Of a stretch of 64,000 nucleotides of DNA, positions 47,076-60,300 are shown in pieces. The stretch covers positions 29,832,336 to 29,896,335 of the forward strand of contig CM048849.1 of assembly GCA_026545225.1 (NCBI GenBank). Direction: 5' to 3'. The notes under the pieces were generated by a model. It did no database searches and was not told the origin of the DNA. It saw only the letters and a list, made by a program, of their open reading frames with translations. Every line of letters begins with the position of its first letter. Within the stretch, counting starts at the first letter, position 1. The stretch comes from Cornus controversa (Eukaryota > Streptophyta > Magnoliopsida > Cornales > Cornaceae). Position numbers and translations under genes: made by a program.

Positions 47076-48506
47076 ATGGAGGGGGCACAGCCCTCCTCCG
47101 ACGGTAATCCGGTACTTTCTTCTAGTCGGCCTGAGTCGCCATCACTCACCTCTTGGCGAAATCTCTTTGAGAGCGCCACGGATTCTTCTTTTCAGAATTT
47201 ACAGTATCATGAAGGTTTACGTGCAACGAAAGTTAGTATTCAGTTAGAGGATGTCACTGATGAAATCGATTATTGGCAACATTCCATGATTGGATATGTC
47301 ATGGGAAAGAAGCCTTATTATCCCTTTTTCAAAACTTTCATTGAACGCAGATGGAGCTCAGATATTACTCTTGTATATTTGAAAGAGGGTTTCTTTTTGG
47401 TTCGCTTCGACAGTGAGGCAGATATGCAGAAGATTTTAAGGCGAGTTCACACTTTTGAGGAACGCCCGATCATCCTGAAGAAGTGGAGTAAAAATGTAAA
47501 TCTTGAGAAAGAAATCCTTGGGTCGGTTCCTATCTGGTTGTGGATTTTTGATTTACCTATCCATTGCAGGAATTCTACGGTGATATCGAAGGTATGTTCC
47601 CAATTTTCTAAGCCTATTTATATGGATGATCCCTCCGTTTCTAGAGAAAGAGGACAGTATGTTAGAGTCATGGTGGAAGTTGATGTCCATGAAGACTTAC
47701 CTGAAACGATGGTGGTGGATTTTCATGGGATTGATTGCACAATTTATTTTCAGTATGAATGGAAACCTCAGGTCTGCTCATATTGTAAACGTGTAGACCA
47801 CCTGGTTGATAAATGTCCACAGAAATATTTGCAAAAACCAACAAAGAACGGGGTAGGGAAATGGGTTGTTAAGGCTAATAGACGGCTCCGTCCTCAACAG
47901 CAGAATGAAGAGAAAACTCAGGGGCAAGGGCCGGGTGATGCAAGGCAAGCAAAGAATTATTTTGCAGTTTTTGCTAATGTAGATGAAGGTGGGTTGCTTG
48001 TTTCGGACCTGGATGCTGAGATATCTATGCCTACTGGACAGAAGGTTATCCCAATGAGCGATAGTTCTTCCTCTTCACATGTAATTGGGCAGGATGTGGT
48101 TCAGAGGCCTGCAGAATCCGTTGAGTATCCACAGCCTGCTAATATGTGTTCATCACCTGTACAAGATGTGCTTCAACGGGCTAGAGAATTTGTTGGTTCA
48201 GTTCCTACTCTGGTTACGACTCCAGGATCTCAACCTTCCAGAGGAGTTCAAAAATCTGGTCTCAATGGCAGAATTGCTGTAGCTTCTCCTAGGAATACTG
48301 CTGTGATGCAGGAGGTTGAGTCTTCAAGTGGTGGGGATTCTCCTACGACTCGGGCTTCTCTGCCTTCCCACAATCAGCCTATTGGAGTGGACTCTAAATT
48401 GGTGGATAAAGGAAAAAAGAAAAAGAAGGAGGGTACAGAACCAGTGTTGCGGGTTACTAGAAGTAAACTTTCTGGTGGAGCTATTCCATCTTCTAATTCT
48501 CAATGA
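47076..48506 (+). CDS. LINE ORF1 protein (DUF4283 and zinc knuckle)
   Basis: 476 residues. Residues about 50-180 form a DUF4283-type RNA-binding domain (YWQHSMIGYVMGKKPYYPFF, EGFFLVRFDSEADMQKIL, SVPIWLWIFDLPIH). A CCHC knuckle, CSYCKRVDHLVDKC, follows at about 230-243. The C-terminal half is Ser/Pro/Gln-rich and ends basic (GKKKKKE, RVTRSKL). In plant L1 elements this protein coats the element RNA. The stop overlaps the ORF2 start (ATGA at 48,503-48,506). The frame is open throughout, in contrast to ORF2. Confidence 0.88.
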   Translation: MEGAQPSSDGNPVLSSSRPESPSLTSWRNLFESATDSSFQNLQYHEGLRATKVSIQLEDVTDEIDYWQHSMIGYVMGKKPYYPFFKTFIERRWSSDITLVYLKEGFFLVRFDSEADMQKILRRVHTFEERPIILKKWSKNVNLEKEILGSVPIWLWIFDLPIHCRNSTVISKVCSQFSKPIYMDDPSVSRERGQYVRVMVEVDVHEDLPETMVVDFHGIDCTIYFQYEWKPQVCSYCKRVDHLVDKCPQKYLQKPTKNGVGKWVVKANRRLRPQQQNEEKTQGQGPGDARQAKNYFAVFANVDEGGLLVSDLDAEISMPTGQKVIPMSDSSSSSHVIGQDVVQRPAESVEYPQPANMCSSPVQDVLQRAREFVGSVPTLVTTPGSQPSRGVQKSGLNGRIAVASPRNTAVMQEVESSSGGDSPTTRASLPSHNQPIGVDSKLVDKGKKKKKEGTEPVLRVTRSKLSGGAIPSSNSQ

Positions 48507-51500
48507 TAGGGTGCTGGAATGTTCGAGGTCTAAATCGGCCTCATATGCAGAGAGAGGTAAAGCTTTGGATTGCCTCTGAAAAATGTGTTCTGGTCATTCT
48601 TGTTGAAACACGAGTCAAGGAATATAATTTTGCTAGAATTTCACATAATCTATGTCCTGGATGGAGTTGGATTGCCAATTATAATGCTCATCCAGGGGGT
48701 AGAATTTGGGTGGGATGGAATCCTGTAGTCCTTAATGTTGATGTTTTACACTCGGAAGGGCAACATGTTCATGTCAAATGCAAAGTCTTGTCTGGAGGGG
48801 TGTGCTATTCTATATCCGCTGTATATGCAGCTAACACTGTTAGTGAGAGACGTGAGCTTTGGAAGAGTTTGAAGTCTCAATCGACTCTTATCACGGGTCC
48901 ATGGTTGGCTGTTGGGGACTGGAATATGGTTCGATATCACGCTGAAAAAGTGGGTGGCAATCGTGTTCCTCAGGCTTTGATTGAAGAGTTCAATAATGTG
49001 CTAAATGAGGTGGGGTTAGATGACTTGCCAGTGAATAATGGTGCTTGGTCCTGGTCAAATAAACAATTTTTGCACAAAAGGATTTGTGCTAGACTTGATA
49101 GGGGACTTGTAAATACAGAGTGGCTGAGCCAATTTACAGATTCTAAACTCTCTATGTCGGTGGCGTCGCTTTCTGATCATTATGGACTAGTGGTAAAATG
49201 GGCTTCCAACTACTCTTCTGGTCCGAAACCTTTTAAATTCCTAAAGATGTGGTGTTTTATGCCGGAGATGGAGACATTGCTTCTGGAGTCATGGGGAGTT
49301 ATAGTTACTGGAAATCCTATACATCAACTTCTCAAGAAGCTACGTATTTTTAAGAATCATATGATGGAGTGGAATAAAAAGAAGGGCCATCTTAATCAAC
49401 AAATTTTGGATGCTCGAAAGGTGCTGGGTGACATACAACATCAATTGTTGGCAGAGCCTTTAAATTCTAGTTTACTTCAAGCCGAGAAAGAGGCTTCGTT
49501 TAACTTGGAAAATATGTATGGTTTTGAAGAAATGCTATGGGCTCAAAAATCACGGGTGACATGGACTAAAGAGAATGATAGATGCACTCGGTTTTTTCAA
49601 TACTGAAGATCCTGTAGTGGTTAAGGAATGGTTGGTCCAATATTATGAGAATCTTTATAAGGCCTCCCCATCTACTTCATCAGATTTGTGTCCTGTTGAC
49701 GAATGTTAGAAGAGCATGAGAAAGTGGGTCTTGAGAGAGAAGTTGATCATGTAGAAATTAAAGGGGTGGTCATGGCGTTGAGCCCGGATAAGGCTCCTGG
49801 TGCGGATGAGTTTCCTCCTCAGTTTTTTCAGAAATTTTGGCACGTGGTTGGGCAAGATGTGATTCAGGAAGTAAAATTTTTTTCCTCACAACATCTCTTC
49901 CTCAAGCAGTCAACAGTACTCTTATTACTCTAATCCCAAAGAAGGACCACGATCTGAAGATGTCAGATTATCGGCCTATTTCTCTTTGTTCTACTTTATA
50001 CAAGATCATCTCTAAGGTCATGGCAAATAGAATGGGGACTTGTTTACATAAGTTGATTGGTACTGAACAATCAGCTTTTATTAAAGGGCGGTGTATTCAT
50101 GATAACATAATGTTGGCTTCAGATATGGTGAGAGGTTTTAACCATAAGAGGGGGGCAACTAGTATGGCAGTGAAGGTGGACTTAAGGAAGGCTTATGATT
50201 CAATATCCTGGACATTTATTCTGCATGTTTTGAAGCTACATGGTTTTGGTGATCATTGGATAAAATGGGTGAGAACCTGTATTACTTCACCTAAATTCTC
50301 GCTTCTTATAAATGTTATGCCGGCGAGTTTCTTCAATTCTGGCCGAGGTCATAGGCAGGGTTGTCCCCTGTCCCCCTTGCTCTTTACATTAGTCACGGAA
50401 TATTTTAGTAATTTGATGAATGTGGAGGTTGATGATGGTTCAATAGCTCTTTCTAAAGTTGCAAAAAAAATGGGTATTAAACTTTCCCATATTTTTTATG
50501 CTGATGACCTTTTTGTGATGGTGAAAGCTAATGTATCTACTGCTTAGGGCCTGCTCGCTGTTCTTCATAAATTTTCCACTGATGCAGGTCTGCATGCTAG
50601 TAAAGAGAAGAGTGAAATCATTTTCTCTAAGGCGGTGAGGCGGTCCAAAACTTTGGAACGAATTCTTCCTTTTAAAAGAGGTACTTTCCCTCTTCAGTAT
50701 TTAGGCTTGCCTTTAAATGATACCGTGCTTAAGAAATCTCATTTTAATCCTCTGTTGGATAAAATTTCGTCGAGATTAACGAGTTGGAATACGTTGAATT
50801 TATCGCTAGCAGGAAGAATTGAATTGATTAAATCAGTGGTATTATCTTTTATCTACTATTGGGCATTTGGATTTAAGATTCCATGGTCTTGTAGACTGCA
50901 CATTAAGAGAAAGATTAGAGCTTTTATTTGGGGTCATGATGACACAGTTCACAAATTACATTTTCTTAAATGGTCTAAAGTTACCCTTCCAAAATCAGAA
51001 GGTGGATTTGGCATTCGAAAAATTGGGGAGTTAGACTTTGCTGCCAAGTGTCTGCTGGTGTGGGATTTTCTCACAAATGGAGAAAAATTATGGGTTGACT
51101 GGTTCAAGAAAAGATATGTTAAGGGAAGTTTCTGGTCTTGCATTCCAAAAACCTCTTCGTCTTCAATTTGGTTAAGTATTCTGCAAGCTCGAGAGTTTAT
51201 GATCACGTAGATCTCTTACAAGATTGGTGATGGATCTCAAATTGGTCTCTTAACAGACCCTTGGTGCGATGGTTTAATGTTGGTTCAAAAATTTGGCAGA
51301 AGGTCTTGTCGAGATTTTGACAGTCAGGCAAACCTTGCGCCTATAATTGAGGCTGGTTAGTGGCACCTTCCTAATGTTCCACCAGCTGTTATCGCCTATT
51401 TCCAGTCAGTTCGGATATGGGGTGGTCGAGATGTCATACAATGGAAGCATGGGTCATGTTCGTTTCAATCAATCTAGAATTCTAGTCGTGTTTCTGGGCC

Positions 51501-51984
51501 ACGGGTTCCTTGGTATAATCTGTTGTGGAGTAAGTATAGAATCAGAGCTTCATTTACCACAGCTCTAGTGCTTCAAAATGCTATCCCGTCATTCGTTAAC
51601 TTGCAAAGGAGAGGGATCCAGCTTCCGTCAATTTGTCATTCATGCTACGCTGGTTCCGATACAGTGGATCATGTGTTTGTGCACTGCGCATTCGCGGTTG
51701 AGATATGGCATTTTATTTTTGATATTATTCGTATCTCCTATCCCATCTTCCTCTCTATGACACATTTACTGGATTGGTTCCTAAATCACACAAGTTCCAA
51801 TACTATGCGGAGTAAATTTTTGAAATGTCTCTTCCCCACAGTTATTTGGTCCATTTGGGGTCAACGAAATGCAGCATTACATCTCAGTTTTAAGAAGACA
51901 TCACATGAAGTGGCGCAAGGCATCCTTCTAGAGTGTCTTCTGCTTTTGGACCTACAGATTCATGATCTTTCTCTAATCTTTTAA
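48503..51984 (+). pseudogene. LINE ORF2: endonuclease and reverse transcriptase (broken)
   Basis: Starts MIGCWNVRGLNRP, overlapping ORF1 by four bases. 48,503-49,606 encodes the APE-type endonuclease (VETRVKE, AVGDWNMV, SLSDHYGLV). A deletion with frame change near 49,600 removes part of the linker. Another frameshift lies near 49,865. From there to 51,984 one frame holds the reverse transcriptase: PKKDHDLKMSDYRPISLC, SAFIKGRCIHDNI, VDLRKAYDSISW, GHRQGCPLSPLLF and the catalytic YADD at 50,497-50,508. A zinc-binding domain with HSCYAGSDTVDHVFVHCAFA follows. In-frame TAG stops lie at 50,545, 51,208, 51,358 and 51,475. Not functional. Confidence 0.9.
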
Positions 51985-52134
51985 TTTTGATAATTATGTT
52001 CAGTTTTCCTTGATGTATTGGAAAGGATTCTTCCTTGTCTAGTCTTACGTTGGTTTTGAGGGATTCCTAATTCAGGTTTTTGTACTCTTTTGAATTATGG
52101 TTATATAATACAACAAAACATTCAGGAAAAAAAA

Positions 52135-52150
52135 AACAATGACTTCTTTT
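52135..52150. repeat. LINE target-site duplication, right copy
   Basis: Second copy of AACAATGACTTCTTTT, directly after the poly(A) tail. Confidence 0.85.
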
Positions 52151-52733
52151 AGAAGTCCCTTTACCTCCAAATCAAATTTTCTTGTTCGAGTCCTTATCTC
52201 AATGAATTTCAACAATGACTTCTTTTAGAAGTCTAATTGTTTCATATATATTTGTTTTGTCATTGTTACGATAGCATCATCCATACGTTATTGTTTTAAG
52301 CCAAACCTCAAGGATGTCCGAGTAAGTTACCTTTAAATTTAACTGGGATAATACTCTCTCATATGTTAGGTAGAAGTGTTGTAATAGACTCAACTAAGAA
52401 AATTAAAAAATATGCCATGGCTCATTGAAATTAGCAGGGAACTTCTTGTGGACCTTAATTCCATCATCGAGTTGGTTCGATTTCCACTTTTTTCCCTGAA
52501 TTGCAGCAAATGCCCCTATGCTAAGTCCATTGCTTCGACTTGGAAACTTCCTTAAAAAAATTATTGACCCAGCCAAAGGAAATCTTTATTTCTTTCCCAT
52601 CTGAACTTTTTTTGTACCTCCAACTTGTCCGAGTTGCAACCTTAGTTAGTATCTTGGGGTTGGGCCTTGTTTTTTTGTTTTGCATTGTTTCTTATAGTTT
52701 GGTCTTCTTGGGCTATTTTTTTCTTGCGTTTGG
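52151..52733 (+). other. Block C host sequence between LINE and solo LTR
   Basis: Collinear with 27,460-28,090 and 35,970-36,620. Part of the 5' region of RLK2 before the two insertions. The short ORF at 52,540-52,752 is not conserved in the other blocks. Confidence 0.75.
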
Positions 52734-52835
52734 TGTAACACGCCTAAACTAGGAATTATTTTGTCTTCATCTCCTTAGGATTCAAATGTAATTTTTAGGA
52801 GATTGGAGGGTTATATGTGTAGAGATGCACATGGG

Positions 52836-52904
<69 letters not shown>

Positions 52905-53634
52905 TTTCATAGTAAGATGTGGAGCAATTGGTGGTCTGATGCATGGGGCAGGCTTATGTTAAGTGGTTCAAATTGCAGGAAATGACAGAAACTTTTAAGC
53001 TTGATTGGAGGTTAGGGATGGTCAAATGCATGGTTGACATGTATTGTCTTGATCAAGGGGCTGTTGTAGCAAATGGAAAAGATATATATATGTAGGTTAT
53101 ATGTAGTATCCTTGTGACTGAAGTCTGAGGTGAAAAGGAAGTGGCAGACATACTCTGCATGAGTGACACTTGCCACATTTAACAATTCCTTTATTTGAAT
53201 TGTTTGATTCGAATCTAGTGTATGGGTTAAGTGGAAAAAAAGAAAAGAAAGAAGGAGTGTAGTAAGAGAGAGGAGAATAAAGAAGACTTTCGATATAATC
53301 AAGAAAGAGAGAGAAAGAGTTATTTTCTGTAGAGCAGAGACAAAGAGAAACTGAGAGAAGAAGAATAAGAAAAGAAAGAGAGAGAAGGAAGAAGAAGAAA
53401 AAGGAAAGAAAAGAAGAAAGAGAAAAAGAGGAGAAGAAGATTGAATCAGCTACAGGCAAGTTGAACCTTGTATTCATTTCTATATATATTTATAGATATA
53501 GATATATATAGTTAAATCAACTGCATGTATGATTTAAGTGGTTGTCTTCTTTTCATCAATAATTGTTGTGAGTTTCTCTTCTAGTTGTATCAATATGTTT
53601 AGAAGGTTTTGATATGTGTATGGATATTTATATT

Positions 53635-53668
<34 letters not shown>

Positions 53669-54234
53669 AAGGTATATTTGTATAGGTATACATATATATA
53701 TATATGGGATTTTCTTAGTTTCAGTTGGTATTGGGTCTGGTTCTTGGCCATGGTAGTAGGTGCATGGCTCGGTTATGAGGGTGGCGGCTGACCGTGGGTA
53801 TGGTGGTGTATGGCAGCAAGGTTGACTCATGGTGGTTCTTGTGATGGATTAAGCGGCTGGAGTGGTGGGTCAAAATGGTTCCGAACATAGATGTTGGTTG
53901 GTAGTGGTTTCGGTTGAAGCATGGTAATGGCTGTTGTAGGTGGTGGCTTGAAGGTGAAAAATCCATGGTGTTCGGCTGATTTGGGTCTAGTTTGAGGTGG
54001 CTAGAGATGACTGCCATGGTGGTGAGTTTCGGCAGTGGTGATGCCTGGGGGGTTTGGCTTGTAAGGTCGGCAGCCATAATAGGCGGAAGAGCTTAATGGT
54101 AGCTGAAATGGTGATTCGAGTTGGGGCCGAAGGTAGTGGCTTTGCTGGGTCTTCGGCTGCCTAGTGGTAGCCTATGGTGATGGAGAATGGATGTGTTTGG
54201 TAAGAATTTGGGTCTATACATTATTTATGCATTT

Positions 54235-54274
<40 letters not shown>

Positions 54275-56291
54275 TTGTTTAATTAATATATTTATATGTT
54301 GGTATACTTGTTGTGGATTGAGATGCATGGCTCTAGACTTTTGAATATGGGTCTTGGAGGTGATTTTTGCTGGGTGCCGAAACTAGTGGGTTTAGTTGGA
54401 GGTTGGCTTCATGGGATGCTTGAGATGGTGTGCATGGCTCGGCTGTGATGGTGGCAGCCATGGTGTGGTTGTGTGGTGCTAGCTTGTAGGCCCTTGTGTG
54501 TATTGTGGGTGATGTTGTTGGACTAAGAAAACTGGTGGTTTATGGCTGTAAGTGGGTCACTTCTCGACTGGTATATGGCTGCCATGGATACTGTGGTGGT
54601 GTGCTTGTAGTGTAGTATTGTAATATAAATTGAAATTGGTGAAAGGCCCTAATGAGACTTGATTTTCTTTGGGTTGGGCTTAGATTGGAAATTGGATTGT
54701 GGTCTAATGAGTCTTGTTTGGTGAACTAGATTGGGCTAGAAATCATAAATTGGCCCAGCATCATTTAAAAGATTTAAATGGTGACTTGTTTTTGGATTGG
54801 GCTGCAATTAAAAATAGGCCCAAAGTCTCTTAAAAGAAACTTCATGAATTCTTCTTTTGGGCTGAATTTTAGAACTTGAACGAAAAATGTTTTTGACGCT
54901 CCATAAATTACGTTTAATTCCGAAATTCTATGTTTATGCATTTTGAACTAATTATGCTAGAATAGTTGGTTCTAGGGAAAAATTCTCGAAGGCTCCAAAT
55001 TGTGTAAATTTATAAAAATCTTTTGTTTTAAACCAATAGAACATGTTAAGTTAATTAGTTGGTCCTAATGATTAAGTTTCGGTTAGCGACGTTGTAAGCT
55101 TTATGAACGTGCCCAATTCGTTCTTTAAATTTATTAAATGTGAACAGCATTTAATAAATTACAAAAGATTTTATGTTGGCAATAACACTTGTTTCTTTTT
55201 TGAGTGAAATAGGGAAAAATATCCTTTAAGCTTTAAAAATTACGAAAAGCTCTAGAATTGTATATTTTGGCATAATAAACTTAATTATGCTAAAATAATT
55301 AAGTTTATAAAAGATTTAAGTGGTGAAATCTTAAAGTGATTAATTAATGTCATTAGTGATCACATTAAGAAAACGATTTGATTTATTAAATGTCAAAAGC
55401 ATTTAGTAAATCCTAAAAGCTTGAATGTGTGGAAATGAGATAAAAATTTCTTAAAGAATTTGTGAGGTATGGTCAGGGACCTACCCTTGGGGTGTGTACA
55501 GCCCTTTTGTTATGGCCATTGGGCGGAGCGTGCCCTTATTGTGTGGACGTGGTCCGGGACCATCTGGGTTAGTAAACGTACAAGCCCAGCCACATGTGCG
55601 AGCTTCCTTAGTCCGGGACTAGGCGATGCGCACCACTTGTTGGCTAAACATGCCATCTATTGGAGGGGAGCCTGGGGCTCACTGTGAGGTTATGTTAAGT
55701 TAATCTAGATGATTAGCTTAATAAGGAATTGTTGAAAATACGGTTCCTGTGTGTGAAAGAAGTTGTGAATATGATAATTAACTAAAGTTTAATTATCATA
55801 ACGAAAATTTTGGTGTGATGGAAATTGCGGATATGATAATTAACTAGCGTTTAATTATTATAAGAAAGAAAATTTGTGAATGAAATCAACAAAGATTTTT
55901 GTACGTGTCCTTATATGTAGGAATTTAAGGCAAGGTCAATTTATTGAGCAATGATAGTGTTTTGCAATTCTTGCTGAGCTTGTTGAGCTCACTCTATTTT
56001 ATTTTTCAGGTACCGAGTGAATGAAAGAGCGGTACAGGACGGTGGAGGCTGTTTACATGTAATTTTCTTAGCATGTAATTAATTTTTTTTTTGTGCATAG
56101 TTGACTCTCAGGATGAGGGATAAGGTCTCCAGATAAAATTTTTGTAATAGATGATCTAGACAATCACATTTTGATTGTAATATGTAAGTTTTTGGATGAA
56201 TGTACGATATGATGGACGTTGTGTTTCAAGTCGCGCACCAAATTCAAGTGCTGGACTAGGGTTTCAGGTATTTAAATTTGGGGGCGTGACA
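52734..56291 (+). mobile_element. Gypsy solo LTR, copy 2 (complete, 3.56 kb)
   Basis: Begins TGTAACACGCC and ends GGGGCGTGACA, with perfect TG/CA termini, and is flanked by TTTGG on both sides. Blocks A and B show the empty site (at about 28,094 and 36,621) with one copy. There is no primer site or polypurine tract, so it is a solo LTR. It contains TA microsatellites (52,840-52,900, 53,636-53,660, 54,238-54,272), a purine-rich stretch (53,280-53,450) and an ATGGTGG-rich stretch (53,750-54,600). Reading frames such as 53,097-53,477 and 53,721-54,077 on the minus strand are low-complexity shadows. Confidence 0.9.
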
Positions 56292-56296
56292 TTTGG

Positions 56297-57372
56297 GCTT
56301 CAGGCTGGTTTTGTGTAGGCCATGGGAAATGCACCAGGTTTTGTGTAATTTTTTCCTTTCTGTTTACATATACCAATTTATTCACCGAAAAAGAAAAGGA
56401 AAAAGAAAAAAACTATCCATTTGATATAATTGTTGCAATTATATTCACCATCATTAAAGGATCCGATTAGCATCATGCCAATCTTTTATATATATATATA
56501 TATATCATCCCAATCAATTTCAACAATGACTAGAAGTCTAATTGTTCAATATTTAATTTTCTGGTCACTGTTAGGACTTGGGACAACAACATTTACACTT
56601 TATTTAACCTAACACATTCTTAATACTCCCCCAGATGTGGATTTTTCATTACTGTTCTCGGCTTCAGAGATGGTATAAATAGAGTCTACTAAGAAAATTA
56701 AAAATTATAGTCCACAACACCCTGATCCCATTCGCATCACGCTAATCTTTTATATGTATATCATCTCAATCATTTTCAATAATGACATCTTCTAGAAGTG
56801 TAATTCTTCTATATTTAATTTTCTGGTCACTGTTAGGACAACAACATCTACAAGTTAATCCAAACCTTAGAGAGGTGAAATTAATTTTGGCTTAAATTGG
56901 ACACCAATAATACTCCCCCATATTTGGATTTTTCATTAGTGTATAAACAGAGTTTTCCAAGAAAATTAAGAAATATGCAGGAAAATTATTGTTGTGGTGA
57001 GTATATGATGGTGTACCTTAATTCAAGGCTGTCCATTTGATATAATTGTTGCAATTATATTCACCATCCTTAATGAATCCCATTAGCATCATGCCAATCT
57101 TTTAGATATATATATATATATATCAATATGGACAATGGCTTCTTCTAGTAATCTAATTGTTCTATATTTATTTTTGTCATTTTTAGGACAACAACATCTA
57201 CACGTTAAATAATCTATCACAATGTTAATGCTTTATTTTGTTCTACACATGTGTACACATTAGGGTAGAGAGAATTGTGTACACATTAGGGGTAGGAAAA
57301 TTGTTGTGTCTAATTGGCATCATGCAACATCTACACATTATTTAATCCACGAGACTAACACTATGTTAATAC
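56297..57372 (+). promoter_or_regulatory. 5' region of RLK2 with repeated promoter-like modules
   Basis: Collinear with 36,626-37,703, but with different internal module losses. 'attgttgcaattatattcacc' occurs at 56,430 and 57,044. TATAAATAG lies at 56,674-56,682 and a variant near 56,940. The TGTGTACACATTAGGG pair is at about 57,250 and 57,276. No gene. Confidence 0.5.
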
Positions 57373-60300
57373 ATGAACATAGAGGAGAGAGAAATCAAAG
57401 GAATGGTCCTTCCACTTTCAGAAATGAGTTCAGCACCATTGCTATCACTTTACACACTAATCACATTTCTAATATTCAATACTTTGCTCCATGTGGCAAC
57501 TCTCCACACTACAACCGCCACTAGTACCTATAGTGGAAACAAGACTGATCATCTTGCCTTGCAAGCTTTCAAGGCAACGATTATTAATGACCCTCAAGGA
57601 GTGTTGAGCTCCTGGAACGAGTCCTTCCATTTCTGCGAATGGGAAGGTGTTAAATGTGGTCGCCGGCACAGAAGAGTCACTATTTTAGATCTAGCATCCA
57701 AAGGCTTGGCTGGTTCCCTGTCTCCTCATATCGGAAACATGAGCTTCCTTCGGGTGCTATGGCTCAACAACAACACCCTTCAAGGTGTGATCCCTCCTCA
57801 GCTTGGTCGACTGTTCAGGCTGCAAAGTTTGGTTCTGACCTCCAACAACTTTGAAGGAAAAATTCCATCCAACCTATCTCACTGCTACAACCTCACAAAC
57901 CTTTTTGTAGGTGACAATAAGCTAGTTGGGAAATTTCCAGAAGAACTTTGCTTCTTCACCAAGATCAATACTCTTTCCATTTACATCAACACTTTAACTG
58001 GGGGGATCCCTCATTGCATTGGGAATCTTACTTCTCTTGAATCTATATCTGCAGCTAGAAATCATTTCGGAGGAAGTATTCCCGATGTCTTTGGTCAATT
58101 GAAAACCCTAAGAGAAATCGGATTTGGTGGCAATGGACTCTTTGGTAAAATACCTCCTTCCATTTATAATCTCTCCATTCTCACTGTCCTGTCTTTGGGT
58201 GGAAATCAACTTCGTGGTAGTCTTCCACCAAGTCTAGGTATGATGCTCCCTAATCTTCAACTACTTCAATTGTGGGGTAGCCAATTTACTGGACCCCTTC
58301 CATTCTCAATATCCAATTGTTCAACACTAGGAAGCCTTGAAATGGAACGAAATTATTTCCAAGGGAAAATAGCAATTGATTTCGGAGGACTTTTGAATCT
58401 TGTGATAGTTAAACTGCAATACAATAATTTAGGAAGTGGAGAACCAGATGAAATGAGCTTCATTACTTCTATGGCCAACTGTACCAATCTGAAAGTATTG
58501 AGTCTAAATGTTAACCGACTGAGAGGTCTGTTACCCAATTCTGTTGGTAATCTCTCAAACCAACTCGTTTCTCTAACGCTAGGTGGAAATCTCTTGTATG
58601 GAAAACTCCCTTCAACAATAGGTAATCTTGTCAACTTAACTTTGTTAGGTCTAGATAGTAATCAGTTCATGGACACAATTCCTGCCAACATTGGTAATCT
58701 TCAAAATTTACGAGTGTTAGCTCTTAATGAAAACAACTTCACTGGTAAGATTCCAGATTCTTTCGGAAACATTTCATTGTTGATTCAGCTTTTCTTGGGG
58801 AATAACACATTAGAGAGCAGCATACCCCCAAGTCTTGGAAACTGCAACAAATTGTTATTGTTAGATCTCTCTCACAATAATCTCAATGGTATCATACCTA
58901 AAGAACTTTTGAGAGTTTCAGCTCTATCAATTTTACTAAATCTTAGCCATAATCATTTGTCTGGATCCCTCCATTCAGAGGTTGGCAACCTCAAAAATTT
59001 GCTTGAACTGGATATATCTGAGAATAAGTTGTCTGGAGAACTTCCTAGCAGCCTTGGCAGCTGCAATAGCCTGGAAAACCTGTATCTAGAGGGGAACTTA
59101 TTCAATAGATCTATTCCTGAATCTTTGAGTTCTTTGAGAGGAATTCAAAATTTGGATCTTTCTCGAAACAATTTCTCCGGACAAGTTCCTAGATTCTTGG
59201 AGAAATTTTCCCTAAAGAATCTTAACATGTCATTTAACGATTTTGAGGGTGAGGTACCAACAGGAGGAGTTTTCAGAAATACTAGTGCAATATCAGTTGT
59301 TGGGAATAGTAGACTTTGTGGGGGAATACCTGAACTTCAACTACCCAAATGCAGCTTCAAAGAATCAAAGAAACAAAAAAGGTCTCTCGCACTCATAATA
59401 GCAATCTCGGTAGTGTGCACCACACTGGGTCTAATGATGGTGTTGGGTTTCTTGTTTTGTAGTTGTCGTCTTAAGAACAAAAGAAAGGGTCAACGTTCTG
59501 GGTCAATTTTGAAGGAATTATTCTTGAAGGTGTCTTATGAAAGGCTTCTCAAAGCAACTAACGGGTTTTCTTCAACAAATTTGATTGGTGTGGGGAGTTA
59601 TGGCTCTGTTTATAAAGGAATCCTTGATGAAGATGAAACATGTGTTGTTGCAGTCAAAGTTTTAAACCTCCAACGTCGAGGAGCTTCCAAAAGTTTCACG
59701 ACAGAGTGCGAAGCCTTGAGAAATATTCGACACAGGAATTTGGTAAAGGTCATAACTTCTTGCTCCAGTATTGATTTTCAAGGTAATGATTTTAAGGCTC
59801 TAGTTTATGAGTTCATGCTCAATGGAAGTCTAGAGAGGTGGTTGAATCCAGATCCAGACACAGAAAATGGACAAAATGGGATTCAGAGCCTAAACCTTCT
59901 TAAAAGATTAAACATTGCAATTGATGTGGCTTGTGCACTAGAATATCTTCACCATCAATGTCAAACGCCAATCGTTCATTGCGATTTAAAGCCAAGTAAT
60001 GTGTTACTTGATGGTGACATGGTTGCTCATGTAGGAGATTTTGGGGTAGCAAGGTTTCTTCAGCTGCTTTCAGATCCAAAGCCAAGCAATTCAATTGCAA
60101 TAAGAGGCACTGTTGGGTATGTGGCACCAGGTACGTCATTACAGTTCATTATTGTTTGTTTTATTTTTGTTGCATGTTATGCAGTTGTAGTTGTTGTTAT
60201 CAATATAGCGTCACTCAAGGCACCATAACCTCTCTCTCTCTCTCCCTCATCTCCCTGTGCGTGTGTTATTGTTAATTGGTTCAAAAGAGTATGATGATAC

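Larger units (their letters stand above)
46968..52134 (+). mobile_element. Full-length L1-type LINE
   Basis: About 5.17 kb, with a short 5' leader, ORF1, ORF2, a 3' UTR of about 140 bp and a poly(A) tail (52,127-52,136). A 16-bp target duplication flanks it. The gross structure is complete, so it is not 5'-truncated, but ORF2 is broken. It inserted into the 5' region of RLK2. Confidence 0.9.

Noticed and set aside
53097..53477. Minus-strand 126-residue frame rich in Ser, Phe and Leu
   Set aside because: It is the complement of a purine-rich tract in the solo LTR; similar frames arise at 44,004-44,219 and 14,775-15,119 for the same reason.
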